From Pseudoalteromonas gelatinilytica (GTDB taxonomy: Bacteria; Pseudomonadota; Gammaproteobacteria; Enterobacterales; Alteromonadaceae): a DNA stretch of 64,000 nt. A model generated the notes under the pieces. That model searched no databases, was not told the DNA's origin, and worked only from the letters and a program-made list of their open reading frames with translations. The first letter of the stretch is position 1; each line of letters begins with the position of its first letter. The stretch covers positions 62,001 to 126,000 of the forward strand of contig NZ_LRRU01000023.1 in assembly GCF_001641615.1 (NCBI RefSeq). The letters run 5' to 3'. The translations under genes were made by a program, and so were the position numbers. Positions 25,057-33,931 of this stretch are shown here, in pieces.

Positions 25057-26424
25057 TTATGCTCCTTTCTCGCTTCGCTCTGCGATGATACCTGCGCTTT
25101 GCTCTTGTAAAATCAACAGCATGTTTTTAGAGCGCGTGTTAAGAAGTGTGTATAAGAATACTGTTGGGATAGCCACAACCAGACCAAGTACCGTTGTTAC
25201 AAGTGCCTGAGAAATACCACCCGCCATTAGTTTAGGGTCACCTGTACCGAACAAGGTAATTGCTTGGAAGGTGTTAATCATACCGGTTACCGTACCTAGT
25301 AGACCAAGTAGCGGTGCTACCACAGAGATAATCTTGATTAGCGTCAGGTTACGAGTAATTTTTGGCATTTCACGAATGATTGCTTCGCTTAATTTAAGCT
25401 CAAGCGTGTCGTACGCTACATCTGGGTACTGATCTTTCACTTTCATTACGCGACCAAGTGGGTTGTCATCACGTGCCACGGTGTCTTTAAGCTGACGACG
25501 GATTTTGCTACCCATAATCATCAGAGATACAAAACGCTCAAGTGCGATTAGTAAAGCGATTAAGCCAACACCTAAGATGATGTAACCTACTGTACCGCCT
25601 TGGTGAACTTGCTCTTCAGTATCTGGTGCTTGTACTAAAAGACCTAAAATTGAACCACCTGTAGGGTCAAGCGCGAACTGCACAACACCTGATTTTGTTT
25701 GTTGTAAGTCAGTCGCAGTTGCAGTGTAACGGCTGCTTGGCTGACGCGTAAGCTGGCTGATTGTGTTCGTAGCCGGTGTGTACTCTAGGTATTTACCATC
25801 TGCGATTAAGTTAAATGCACCAACACGCACCACTTCTTTTTGTGCTTTGCTGCCACCTTCAACGATAACATCTGTTGTAAAGCGAGATACTTTACCTTGC
25901 TCAGTCATTTCGCGTTGTAATTCAAACCATACTTTTTCGATATCATCGATTGAAGCAAGCTTTGACGTTGAACCCATTTTTTGTGCCAGCTCATCCATGA
26001 AGTTACTACGACCTGGAAGCTCAGCAGAAACAACTGACGTCATGAATTTGTTGCTTGAATCGCCCGCTACTTGTTGTAACACACCGAATAGCTCTTTAAG
26101 TGAACCCATACGGTTTGAAAGCGTGTCTGTTAAGTTAGCTAGCTTTACTTCGTTCTCTTCAAACTGAGTTTCTAAACGCTCAGACTCGTTAAGCATTGCA
26201 GCACGCTTTGCTTGCGTATCTTTAAGCATTTGTACTTGTTCGTTTTGACGCGCCACGAACTCTTGCTCACGTTGCTTATTCTCAACGCTTTGCTGTGCTT
26301 TACCTTGCTCTAATGTTTTTAGTAATGAGTCTAAATCCATTGGCTCAGCCGCTAGGCTGCTACCAGCAAAACCAAGGCCTGCTGCAAACACGGCCATCTT
26401 TGTCATTTTCGTTAATAATTTCAT
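25057..26424 (-). CDS. ttpC: TtpC-like protein (ExbB family with long periplasmic N-terminal part)
   Basis: A 455-residue protein with a signal sequence (ending SLAAEP), a long coiled-coil region (about 35-120) and a C-terminal MotA/TolQ/ExbB domain (about 280-440). The domain includes the block ISVVAPLLGLLGTVTGMINTFQ. This combination is the TtpC protein, described as a necessary fourth part of the TonB2 system in Vibrio. It overlaps nothing and lies 3 bp before exbB, 10 bp after the DUF3450 gene. Confidence 0.9.
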   Translation of the reverse strand: MKLLTKMTKMAVFAAGLGFAGSSLAAEPMDLDSLLKTLEQGKAQQSVENKQREQEFVARQNEQVQMLKDTQAKRAAMLNESERLETQFEENEVKLANLTDTLSNRMGSLKELFGVLQQVAGDSSNKFMTSVVSAELPGRSNFMDELAQKMGSTSKLASIDDIEKVWFELQREMTEQGKVSRFTTDVIVEGGSKAQKEVVRVGAFNLIADGKYLEYTPATNTISQLTRQPSSRYTATATDLQQTKSGVVQFALDPTGGSILGLLVQAPDTEEQVHQGGTVGYIILGVGLIALLIALERFVSLMIMGSKIRRQLKDTVARDDNPLGRVMKVKDQYPDVAYDTLELKLSEAIIREMPKITRNLTLIKIISVVAPLLGLLGTVTGMINTFQAITLFGTGDPKLMAGGISQALVTTVLGLVVAIPTVFLYTLLNTRSKNMLLILQEQSAGIIAERSEKGA

Positions 26425-26434
26425 CTCAAACCTC

Positions 26435-27196
26435 TTATTCAGCAGCGTGGACTGGCAGTGTTAACATATCTGGGGCAAGTTGCTTACGTGCAATGCGTAA
26501 ACCTTTGTTGATTTGGCTGATTGCAGAATCTGGTAATTCAACAAATGATTTTGTTTCTTTATCCCAGCTACCTGCTTTTTTGCCGTCGCGTGTTAAATAA
26601 ATAAGTTCTAAACGACCGATGCGTAAGAAATCCACTTCGCGCTCTTGGCCATCTACATTCAGTAATGATGTGTACGCTTCGATAGTGCGACCGTAATCCA
26701 CTTCTACTTGGTAAGCTTCAAGTAAGCGGCGGAATTTTTCACTAGAAGTGATGTCTGCGCGATCCATCATTTCTTTTAATGATGCAATACGCTTGCTACG
26801 TTCTTCAGTTAAGAAAGGCACGTCTAGTGCAACGAATTGCTCAAGACCTGTGATCATTCGCATCATTAACGGCGTAATTTGACGCTCGATAACCGATACC
26901 TGATCCATTGACTCGTTTAACGCGTCCATTTCAGCAATTTGGTTGTTTAATTGCTTAGTAAGTTGCGCGTTATAAACAGTTAAGCCGTCAATTTCTTTAT
27001 TAAGGGCTTTGAATTGTTGTAAACGACCTTGCATTGAATCTACAATCTTGTCGATTTTAGTTTGTGATTGCGCTGCAGATTTGTTTATCTCGCTGCTTTT
27101 ATCAATTACTTTATCTAGATCGTTTGCATGTACTGCTGCAGATGCCGCTACAATACCTGCTAAAATCAGTGGTTTAACGCCTTTCATCGCATACAC
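26435..27196 (-). CDS. DUF3450 family periplasmic coiled-coil protein
   Basis: A 253-residue protein with signal peptide (ending AAVHA) and a long coiled coil (about 30-110). The typical DUF3450 ending includes YLTRDGKKAGSWDKETKSFV. It is first gene of the TonB2 operon. The family is regularly found with TtpC/ExbB2/ExbD2/TonB2, and it may bridge the inner-membrane complex and the periplasm, which is inference. A second ATG at 27187 is also possible as start. Confidence 0.88.
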   Translation of the reverse strand: MYAMKGVKPLILAGIVAASAAVHANDLDKVIDKSSEINKSAAQSQTKIDKIVDSMQGRLQQFKALNKEIDGLTVYNAQLTKQLNNQIAEMDALNESMDQVSVIERQITPLMMRMITGLEQFVALDVPFLTEERSKRIASLKEMMDRADITSSEKFRRLLEAYQVEVDYGRTIEAYTSLLNVDGQEREVDFLRIGRLELIYLTRDGKKAGSWDKETKSFVELPDSAISQINKGLRIARKQLAPDMLTLPVHAAE

Positions 27197-27363
27197 CTTT
27201 ACTCGTTAAGTTAGCTTAATTTGCTAGTTGGGTTGTTTTATTGTGCGAAAGGATAACGATGAAAAATGACAAGCATGTTGCGCAAAAAATACAAAAATAT
27301 GACAGCTGTAACAATTAGTTTATATTGCACAAAGATAAGGCAAAAGTTGCAGGGTTTCGGGAA

Positions 27364-27969
27364 CTAAATATGGGATAGGATTTGCTGGTAAGTGCTTTGC
27401 CAGTCTTGATAATTAATCGGGATAGCAACGTAGAGCCCTTTATTTTCAAGGACTAAAGACGGAAAGCCTTGAATAGGTAAGCTTCTCGCTTGGTTTATTT
27501 CGGCCATGAGTAACGAATTTATTTTTTCACTTTCAATTTCGTGAATAAATGCGTTTTTTTCTAAGCCAATTTGCTCAGCAAGGCTTGCAAGGGTGCTGAT
27601 GTCCGATGGATTTTGTGCATTTAAGTAGTAGGCTTTTTGAATGGCATAGAGCATCTCGTGCTCTTTATTGTACTGTCTTGCAACAAGCACTGCACGGCAT
27701 GCTGGGTAAGTAGAGCGGCGTGGTTGCGCTAAATGCCAAAACTCATGATTAAATGGCGTGCCAAGTTGCTGTTCAATACGCTGCCATGTTTGCTGTAAAA
27801 ACTGCTGCATCTCTTTTGGCATAGGCTCATCTGAATCAGGCGCGAGGCCACCCACTTTATATTCAATAGCCAGTTTATCGCCAAGGGCCGCTTTTAGTTT
27901 TAACCAGGTTTCTCTGTAGCCCCAACACCAACTACACATTGGGTCGTATACATAAATTAGCTTTGCCAT
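27364..27969 (-). CDS. DsbA-family thioredoxin-fold protein
   Basis: A 201-residue protein opening MAKLIYVYDPMCSWCWGYRE. CSWC is a redox-type CxxC motif at residues 12-15. An inserted helical domain and a cis-Pro loop (IQGFPSLVLENKG) follow. No signal peptide is seen, so it is cytosolic, as FrnE/YwbO-like members are. Oxidoreductase or isomerase activity is inferred. Its ATG immediately follows the stop of the GGDEF gene, so the two are co-transcribed. Confidence 0.88.
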   Translation of the reverse strand: MAKLIYVYDPMCSWCWGYRETWLKLKAALGDKLAIEYKVGGLAPDSDEPMPKEMQQFLQQTWQRIEQQLGTPFNHEFWHLAQPRRSTYPACRAVLVARQYNKEHEMLYAIQKAYYLNAQNPSDISTLASLAEQIGLEKNAFIHEIESEKINSLLMAEINQARSLPIQGFPSLVLENKGLYVAIPINYQDWQSTYQQILSHI

Positions 27970-29049
27970 TTAGCTTATCTCAGTTAGATCAGAGACCACT
28001 ACATTACGCCCTTTTGCTTTGGCTTTATAGAGGTTGTCGTCTGCTTGTTTAATCGCTTTACTAAATTGGCTGCCTCGTTCGAGGCTAGCAATGCCAATAC
28101 TACACGTAATAGTCACAGACTGCCCCACATCATAAGGGATCTGTTTTTCGGCGACATAACTACGCAGTTTTTCAGCCACTGCATGGGCAATGTTAAGCCC
28201 TGCTTTTGGCAGCAAAATAATAAACTCTTCACCGCCATAACGGGCTTTTATATCTGTGCCACGTAATTTATCGTGCAGCATAGAGGTAAAGGCTATTAAA
28301 GCCTGATCGCCAAAATCATGACCATAACTGTCATTAAGTGATTTAAAGTTGTCTAAATCAATTAATAATACCGACATAGGTAAGTAGTTTGCCGCTTCAG
28401 CTTCAAGACGCGGTTGAATATGCTCATAAATATAACGACGATTGGCAAGGCCTGTTAGTGGGTCAGTCAATGCATCGCGTTTTTCTATTAAAGTGATGTC
28501 AGCAATTTTTTGATGGCTTTTTTGTCTAAAGTATTCACTAATTGCAGAGAATAAAATCACTAAACTAAATGATGCTAAAAAGCGCGAGGTTTCAACTTGC
28601 CCGTAATGTGCTTGGCCAAAGTTAGGGCTAAAAAGCAGTGCAATTGCACTAGCATACATAATCCCAACCAACACACTGCCTACTTTTAACCCTAAGGTGA
28701 CATAAGCCACAATGGGGTAAAACATAAGCCAATATAAAGCGGTGTTTTCTTTGCCGCCGGTGTACACCAAGGCCACACAGAGCAGCAAGATAATCGATAA
28801 AATAATGCAACTAATAGACACCAACGCGCCGGTGCGAAAGTAATACATCATGCAAAGTACAATAGTGACATCGCTCACCACTAACATAATAGTGAGCGGC
28901 AAGGCGTAAATTTGATAGTTAGATAACACTAACGAAGTGATTAGTACGATGGCAAAAAAAGCCATGGTAAATAAGGTGAAGGCACGGCGCTGTTTATCCG
29001 CCGTGTCGACACTGTTTAACGTTATGGCATTAAGCCAATTTTGATCCAA
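27970..29049 (-). CDS. membrane diguanylate cyclase (GGDEF)
   Basis: A 359-residue protein with about six membrane helices in the first 175 residues, then a GGDEF domain. The active-site motif GGEEF is at 272-276. The inhibitory I-site RGTD (263-266) lies five residues upstream. Helical segment TDPLTGLANRR near 195-205 is typical. It should synthesise cyclic di-GMP and be product-inhibited. The N-terminal sensor is not a recognised family. It is located 20 bp after the chemoreceptor gene, so the three genes may form one unit. Confidence 0.92.
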   Translation of the reverse strand: MDQNWLNAITLNSVDTADKQRRAFTLFTMAFFAIVLITSLVLSNYQIYALPLTIMLVVSDVTIVLCMMYYFRTGALVSISCIILSIILLLCVALVYTGGKENTALYWLMFYPIVAYVTLGLKVGSVLVGIMYASAIALLFSPNFGQAHYGQVETSRFLASFSLVILFSAISEYFRQKSHQKIADITLIEKRDALTDPLTGLANRRYIYEHIQPRLEAEAANYLPMSVLLIDLDNFKSLNDSYGHDFGDQALIAFTSMLHDKLRGTDIKARYGGEEFIILLPKAGLNIAHAVAEKLRSYVAEKQIPYDVGQSVTITCSIGIASLERGSQFSKAIKQADDNLYKAKAKGRNVVVSDLTEIS

Positions 29050-29068
29050 AATTGCAGTCTCTTAACAA

Positions 29069-30958
29069 CTAAACTTTAAATTTAAGTACCAATTTTTCAA
29101 GCTCATAGAACTGGGCTTTTAATTTAGTGCACTCGCTCAAGGTGTTATTAAGATTACTTTGACCTTGAGTAGACAGCTCACTAATTGAGTGTATGTCACT
29201 GTCTAAGCTTTGAATTACTTGGTTTTGCTCAGTTGTGGCATTTGCAACACTGTGGTTCACCTCATCGATTGACTCAATAGCACGGGTAACCTCAGCCATT
29301 TTTTCGCCCGCAACATGAGCTTGTTCAACACTCTTTTCACTATCGCGAATACTGGTTGTCATTACCTCAACCGCAGACGCAGAGCCTTGTTGTAACTGAG
29401 AAATAGTGTCTTCGATTTCTTGTGTTGATTGCTGGGTACGGTGCGCAAGTTGACGTACTTCATCTGCTACAACCGCAAAGCCACGACCTGCTTCACCCGC
29501 ACGGGCCGCCTCAATAGCTGCATTTAGGGCTAGTAAGTTAGTTTGCTCACTAACACCTTTGATCACTTCAAGTATTTGGCCGATGCTTACAGTGTGCGCA
29601 TCTAAACTATTAATGGTTTTTTGTGCCTGCTCCATATTACGAGACAAGGCATTAATTGCTGTTAAGTTATCAGCTAATGCAGATTGGCTTTGTAATGATT
29701 GGCTATTCGCACTCGTTGCTAACGTTGACGCATGACTTGCACTGTTTGAGATTTCTACTGCGCTCGATGTCAGCTCGTTAATAGCTGTGGCAACGTTATC
29801 TGTACGCTTTGTTTGATCAGCATACATGGCTAATGTGCCTTGAGTTTGGTTAACTAAACTCTCAACTAAACGCTCAAGCTCAACGGTGGTATTTTTAACT
29901 TGTTCAATTGATGTATGAATTTTCTCGATGAACGCATTAAAGTAATGGCTTAGCTCGCCAAACTCATCATTATTTTCAACCTCAAGACGACGGGTTAAAT
30001 CACCCTCTCCCTCTGCAATATCTTTAATTGCATCGTTTAAGCGCTGCATTGGGCGCATTAAATAACGAAGCAAAAATTGCATCATTAATACAATCGCGAC
30101 AATACCCAATAGCATGTAAATAGCCGCCATATTTCTAAATGAGGCAACCGATGAATAAGCAATTTCTTCGTTGATCACCACACCTAAATACCAATCAACG
30201 TTTTGAATTCCTTTGATTTTGGTGAATGACACTAATTTGTCTAAACCACCCACTTGTACTTCTACAAACTCAGATTGTAATGACAGGCTCTTGCCGAATA
30301 AATCACGCATGTTTTTGTCGTTAAATTTAGTTTCTGGGTGGCTTAAAATACGGCCTTCACTATCTAGTAAAAAGCCATAACCAAACCCTAGAAAGTCAAT
30401 TTCGTTGACGATTTTTGTTATGGTTTTCATGTCGATGTCAGCACCTGCAACACCGCTAAACACACCGTTAGCTTGCATTGGCGCTACAGCCGAAATAGTT
30501 AGTTCATTGGTGGTTACATCAATATAAGGCGCCGTAAATGCTGTGTTCGTTTTGTTTTCTACAAGTTTGTACCACGGGCGTGTTGTAGCATCGTAATCCG
30601 GTGGTAAAACAACCGATTGGTCATTCAATACAAAGGTGCCGTCAGTGATACCGATGTAGGTGTTTTTAAAACCACCGGCTTTGTCAGCAGTATTGAGCTG
30701 TGTGAGCGTAAGCTCTTTGCTATCACCAAGTTGATAGGTATCAGCAACAGACGAAACAATCGCTAATTTAGCATTTAACCAGTTAGCTATGTTTTGCGAC
30801 ACTGACTGAGAAATCTCTTGAAGAACAAGCGAAAGCTGCTCCTGCGTTTGGCTGCGCATAGAGATGAAGTTATTAATCGTGAATAAACCGAGCACTATCA
30901 CTAAAACCAGTGATGCAGCCACAGTTACCTTGGTGGTAAATTTTAGAGTGCTTTGCAT
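29069..30958 (-). CDS. methyl-accepting chemotaxis protein with dCACHE sensor
   Basis: A 629-residue chemoreceptor: a membrane helix near residues 8-30, a periplasmic double-CACHE domain (with YIDVTTNELTISAVAPM and GVAGADIDMKTI), a second helix near 280, HAMP (about 300-350) and the signalling tip EQTNLLALNAAIEAARAGE. I chose ATG 30958 after CAGG, so that the first helix starts close to the N-terminus. The upstream region carries two GGAACGTTCC-like palindromes, one exactly matching that of the mannose promoter. The ligand may be a sugar or an acid; CACHE domains often bind amino acids, so this is open. Confidence 0.92.
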   Translation of the reverse strand: MQSTLKFTTKVTVAASLVLVIVLGLFTINNFISMRSQTQEQLSLVLQEISQSVSQNIANWLNAKLAIVSSVADTYQLGDSKELTLTQLNTADKAGGFKNTYIGITDGTFVLNDQSVVLPPDYDATTRPWYKLVENKTNTAFTAPYIDVTTNELTISAVAPMQANGVFSGVAGADIDMKTITKIVNEIDFLGFGYGFLLDSEGRILSHPETKFNDKNMRDLFGKSLSLQSEFVEVQVGGLDKLVSFTKIKGIQNVDWYLGVVINEEIAYSSVASFRNMAAIYMLLGIVAIVLMMQFLLRYLMRPMQRLNDAIKDIAEGEGDLTRRLEVENNDEFGELSHYFNAFIEKIHTSIEQVKNTTVELERLVESLVNQTQGTLAMYADQTKRTDNVATAINELTSSAVEISNSASHASTLATSANSQSLQSQSALADNLTAINALSRNMEQAQKTINSLDAHTVSIGQILEVIKGVSEQTNLLALNAAIEAARAGEAGRGFAVVADEVRQLAHRTQQSTQEIEDTISQLQQGSASAVEVMTTSIRDSEKSVEQAHVAGEKMAEVTRAIESIDEVNHSVANATTEQNQVIQSLDSDIHSISELSTQGQSNLNNTLSECTKLKAQFYELEKLVLKFKV

Positions 30959-31050
30959 GACAAACCTGTTTGTTATTTTTTTCGTTGTTAGCCTCTTTAT
31001 ATTTAACAAATTTAAAGCTCTTTGTCTTATAAAATTAAGCTAAAACTAGA

Positions 31051-31060
31051 AAAACGTTCC
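31051..31060. promoter_or_regulatory. imperfect GGAACGTTCC operator-like site
   Basis: AAAACGTTCC matches 8 of 10 positions of the palindrome found at 31162 and 32649. It lies about 93 bp upstream of the chemoreceptor ATG. It may be a second, weaker site for the same regulator. Confidence 0.4.
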
Positions 31061-31161
31061 TTTTATTAAAGTACGCTTTCTTTGAAAATCAATTACTTTG
31101 TTAACGGCAGCACATTCAACTTCTTAAGTCGCCTTTAATAAATAACAGCAAAAACAACCTT

Positions 31162-31171
31162 GGAACGTTCC
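31162..31171. promoter_or_regulatory. GGAACGTTCC palindromic operator-like site
   Basis: A perfect 10-bp palindrome about 204 bp upstream of the chemoreceptor start. It lies on the far side of the terminator from the MFS gene. The identical site is in the mannose locus promoter at 32649. A LacI-type regulator is suggested by the central CG symmetry; none is encoded in the window. Confidence 0.55.
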
Positions 31172-31258
31172 TACAAATTACTACTTTAACCACCCCTGAA
31201 TACGTATTCATTAAATCATTTTGTCATCAAGTTTTGTTGGCTCTAGCAAAAAATGGCA

Positions 31259-31291
31259 CAAAAAAACCCCGCAACTCAGTGCGGGGTTTTA
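31259..31291 (-). terminator. Rho-independent terminator of the MFS gene
   Basis: AAAACCCCGCA and TGCGGGGTTTT form an 11-bp stem. On the minus strand a run of seven T follows. It is 14 bp after the MFS stop (31305). Confidence 0.88.
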
Positions 31292-31304
31292 TTAATCGTA
31301 ATTG

Positions 31305-32576
31305 TTAGCCGATGCGTTTTTTCCAGCTATCAGCTAAGCGAACAACGTTTAAGCCGTACCAAGCGATAAATGCATAACAAATCACTGGTACAAAGAAGCT
31401 TTGTTGAATACTAACAGTATCTGCAACCACACCTTGCACTAACGGTACTAATGCACCACCCACGATTGCTAAACATAACCAACCCGACCCTTTACTGGTC
31501 AGTGATCCTAAGCTTTCGATTGCAACTGAGAAAATCGTTGGGAACATGATTGAGTTAAATAAACCAATCGCAAGTACTGAGTAAAGCGCAACATTACCTT
31601 CAGTGAAAATAGTCACTAACAGTAATACAATTACCATCATGGCATTAAAGAATAACGCTTTTGAAGGCGCAATCTTTTGCAGTGCTGCAGAGCCAATGAA
31701 ACGACCTACCATTGCACCGCCCCAATAATAAGCAATTAGGCTTGCAGCCGCATGCTCTTCAAGGCCAGCAATGTGTGCTTCACCAAAGTAGTTTACTAAG
31801 AAGCTACCAATTGAAACCTCTGCACCTACATAACAGAAGATACCTACAACACCCATCATTAAATGAGGCGCTTCAGCTAGGCTGTGGCCTTTTGCTTTGC
31901 AGTCTTGCTCTTCTGAGTGCTCAGAAATAACCGGTAATTTAAAGAAGGCAAATACCACAGCAATGGTCAGTAGTGCTGCTGCAAGCATAAGGTATGGCAC
32001 TTTTACAGATTCAGCAGTGGCCGCGTTTGCAGCTAGTGTGCCCGCTGTACCAAAGAATAAAATACCACCCACATATGGTCCAACTGTAGTACCAAGTGAG
32101 TTAAGTGCTTGAGCTAAATTTAAACGTGACGACGCCGTTTTTTCAGGACCTAACGCCACAACATACGGGTTAGCAGATACCTGTAATACGGTAATACCTG
32201 ATGCTAAAACAAATAACGCACCTAAGAATAACCAATATTCATGCACAACAACTGCTGGGTAAAATAACATACAGCCAATTGATGCCACGACTAAGCCTGT
32301 TAGCACGCCATTTTTATAGCCCAGTTTTTTAACCAACATGCCCGCTGGTAGCGAAACAATAAAGTAAGCACCAAAGAAACAAAACTGAACCAGCATTGCC
32401 TCTGTATAGGTTAAATCGAATACCCCTTTTAAGCGCGGGATCAACACGTCATTTAAAACTGTAATGAAACCCCATAAAAAGAACAGGGTTGTCATTGCCG
32501 TCAGTGGTAGCAGGTAGTTTTTATTTTGCTGCGAACCATCGGCGACAAACGATTGGTTTGTATTTATTTCACTCAC
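31305..32576 (-). CDS. MFS sugar transporter (FucP/GluP type), probable mannose uptake
   Basis: A 423-residue transporter with twelve membrane helices. It has the FucP/GluP/NagP-type opening TTLFFLWGFITVLNDVLIPR and the conserved QVSANPYVVALGP with SRLNLAQALNSLGTTVGPY. It should import a hexose by proton symport at the inner membrane. It is divergent from the AGE-family isomerase and sugar kinase, with the GGAACGTTCC site between. That arrangement matches the mannose loci described for Shewanella; the substrate is inferred from context. Confidence 0.88.
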   Translation of the reverse strand: MSEINTNQSFVADGSQQNKNYLLPLTAMTTLFFLWGFITVLNDVLIPRLKGVFDLTYTEAMLVQFCFFGAYFIVSLPAGMLVKKLGYKNGVLTGLVVASIGCMLFYPAVVVHEYWLFLGALFVLASGITVLQVSANPYVVALGPEKTASSRLNLAQALNSLGTTVGPYVGGILFFGTAGTLAANAATAESVKVPYLMLAAALLTIAVVFAFFKLPVISEHSEEQDCKAKGHSLAEAPHLMMGVVGIFCYVGAEVSIGSFLVNYFGEAHIAGLEEHAAASLIAYYWGGAMVGRFIGSAALQKIAPSKALFFNAMMVIVLLLVTIFTEGNVALYSVLAIGLFNSIMFPTIFSVAIESLGSLTSKGSGWLCLAIVGGALVPLVQGVVADTVSIQQSFFVPVICYAFIAWYGLNVVRLADSWKKRIG

Positions 32577-32648
32577 GTGGTTTTCACTCCGTTAACAAGT
32601 TACCTTTGATTCTACACATTGAAGTAAAAATAGCACAAAGATTTACTA

Positions 32649-32658
32649 GGAACGTTCC
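32649..32658. promoter_or_regulatory. GGAACGTTCC palindrome in the divergent sugar promoter
   Basis: A perfect palindrome located between the MFS gene (ATG 32576) and the isomerase gene (ATG 32714), 137 bp apart. It could repress both directions. The same 10-mer is upstream of the chemoreceptor. Confidence 0.6.
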
Positions 32659-32713
32659 AATATTTTTATTTCCTGCTATAGTTGCTAAATGTACACAGAT
32701 TTATTGATAGACC

Positions 32714-33931
32714 ATGGCAACAGTTGACTTTAAAAGCCCTGATTTTCTTAAGCAGCATATCCAAGATACCCTTGCTTTTTATCACCCCCATTGTGTTGAC
32801 CATTCAGCTCATGGCTTAGCGGGCTTTTATCAGTTCTTTAAAAATAATGGCGCGATTTACGATAAACACACTCGCCATTTAGTTTCGAGTACCCGCTTTG
32901 TATTTAACTATGCGATGGCATACATCGAATTCAAAGAGCCAGAATATTTAAGCCTAACTAAACATGGTTTAGCCCACCTTGAACATGCGCATAAGCAAGC
33001 ATCTGGTGGTTATGCTTGGCTTATTAAGCAAGAAGATAACGGCGCAGTCACTGTGTTAGACGATACTAACCATTGTTACGGGCTTGCCTTTGTTATGCTT
33101 GCAAACGCAGTAGCCTTAAAAGCAGGGGTAAACGACTGCAAAAATACAATTTCTCAGGTTTGGGATTTATTAGAGCAGCACTACTTTGAACCCCAGCATA
33201 ATGCCTATTTAGATGAGCAAAATGCCGATTTTAGCTGTGCAGATGACTATCGCGGCCAAAATGCCAATATGCATTTATGCGAAGCCTTACTCATGTGTTT
33301 TGAAGCAACCAACGAGACCCGTTATTTAAAACGTGCTAAACAACTTGCCGAAACTTTTACCGTAAAACTGGCAGCACAGAGCCAACAGTTTGTCTGGGAG
33401 CATTACGCTAAAAATTGGCAAATCGATTTAGATTACAACAAAGATGACCCGCAGCATTTATTTAGACCTTGGGGATTTCAACCAGGGCATCAAACTGAGT
33501 GGGCAAAACTGTTACTTATTTTAAACCGCCATATTGATGAACCTTGGCTGGTAACGCGTGCTAAAAGCCTGTTTGATGAAACCTTAAGCATCGCGTGGGA
33601 TCAGCAACATGGGGGCATTTTCTATGGCTTTGCACCAGATAAACAAATTTGTGATAGCGATAAATACTTTTGGGTGCAAGCCGAATCATTAGCCGCAGCG
33701 GCCCTACTCGCTGATGCCACACATGACGAAAGCTATTGGCAATGGTACGAAAAAATTTGGCAATACAGTTGGCAACATATGGTAGATCACCAATATGGTG
33801 CGTGGTATCGCATTTTATCAGCACAAAACCAACCATACAGTGACGAAAAATCGCCAGCAGGCAAAACCGACTACCATACTATGGGTGCCTGCTACGAAGT
33901 ATTAAGAACCTTAACCTTGAGGAATGCATAA
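32714..33931 (+). CDS. manI: AGE-family sugar isomerase, probable mannose isomerase
   Basis: A 405-residue member of the N-acylglucosamine 2-epimerase superfamily with an (alpha/alpha)6 barrel. Blocks typical of the YihS/mannose isomerase group are GYAWLIK, DYRGQNANMHLCEALL, RPWGFQPGHQTEWAKLL and KYFWVQAESLAAAALL. The His in GHQTEW and in DYHTMGACYEV are likely catalytic residues. It should interconvert D-mannose and D-fructose. The next gene is a fructokinase-type kinase, overlapping by one base, which fits mannose to fructose to fructose-6-phosphate. Confidence 0.8.
   Translation: MATVDFKSPDFLKQHIQDTLAFYHPHCVDHSAHGLAGFYQFFKNNGAIYDKHTRHLVSSTRFVFNYAMAYIEFKEPEYLSLTKHGLAHLEHAHKQASGGYAWLIKQEDNGAVTVLDDTNHCYGLAFVMLANAVALKAGVNDCKNTISQVWDLLEQHYFEPQHNAYLDEQNADFSCADDYRGQNANMHLCEALLMCFEATNETRYLKRAKQLAETFTVKLAAQSQQFVWEHYAKNWQIDLDYNKDDPQHLFRPWGFQPGHQTEWAKLLLILNRHIDEPWLVTRAKSLFDETLSIAWDQQHGGIFYGFAPDKQICDSDKYFWVQAESLAAAALLADATHDESYWQWYEKIWQYSWQHMVDHQYGAWYRILSAQNQPYSDEKSPAGKTDYHTMGACYEVLRTLTLRNA

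Noticed and set aside
25763..26167. Plus-strand ORF of 134 codons within ttpC
   Set aside because: Antisense shadow; the minus-strand frame has a signal peptide and the ExbB-like domain.
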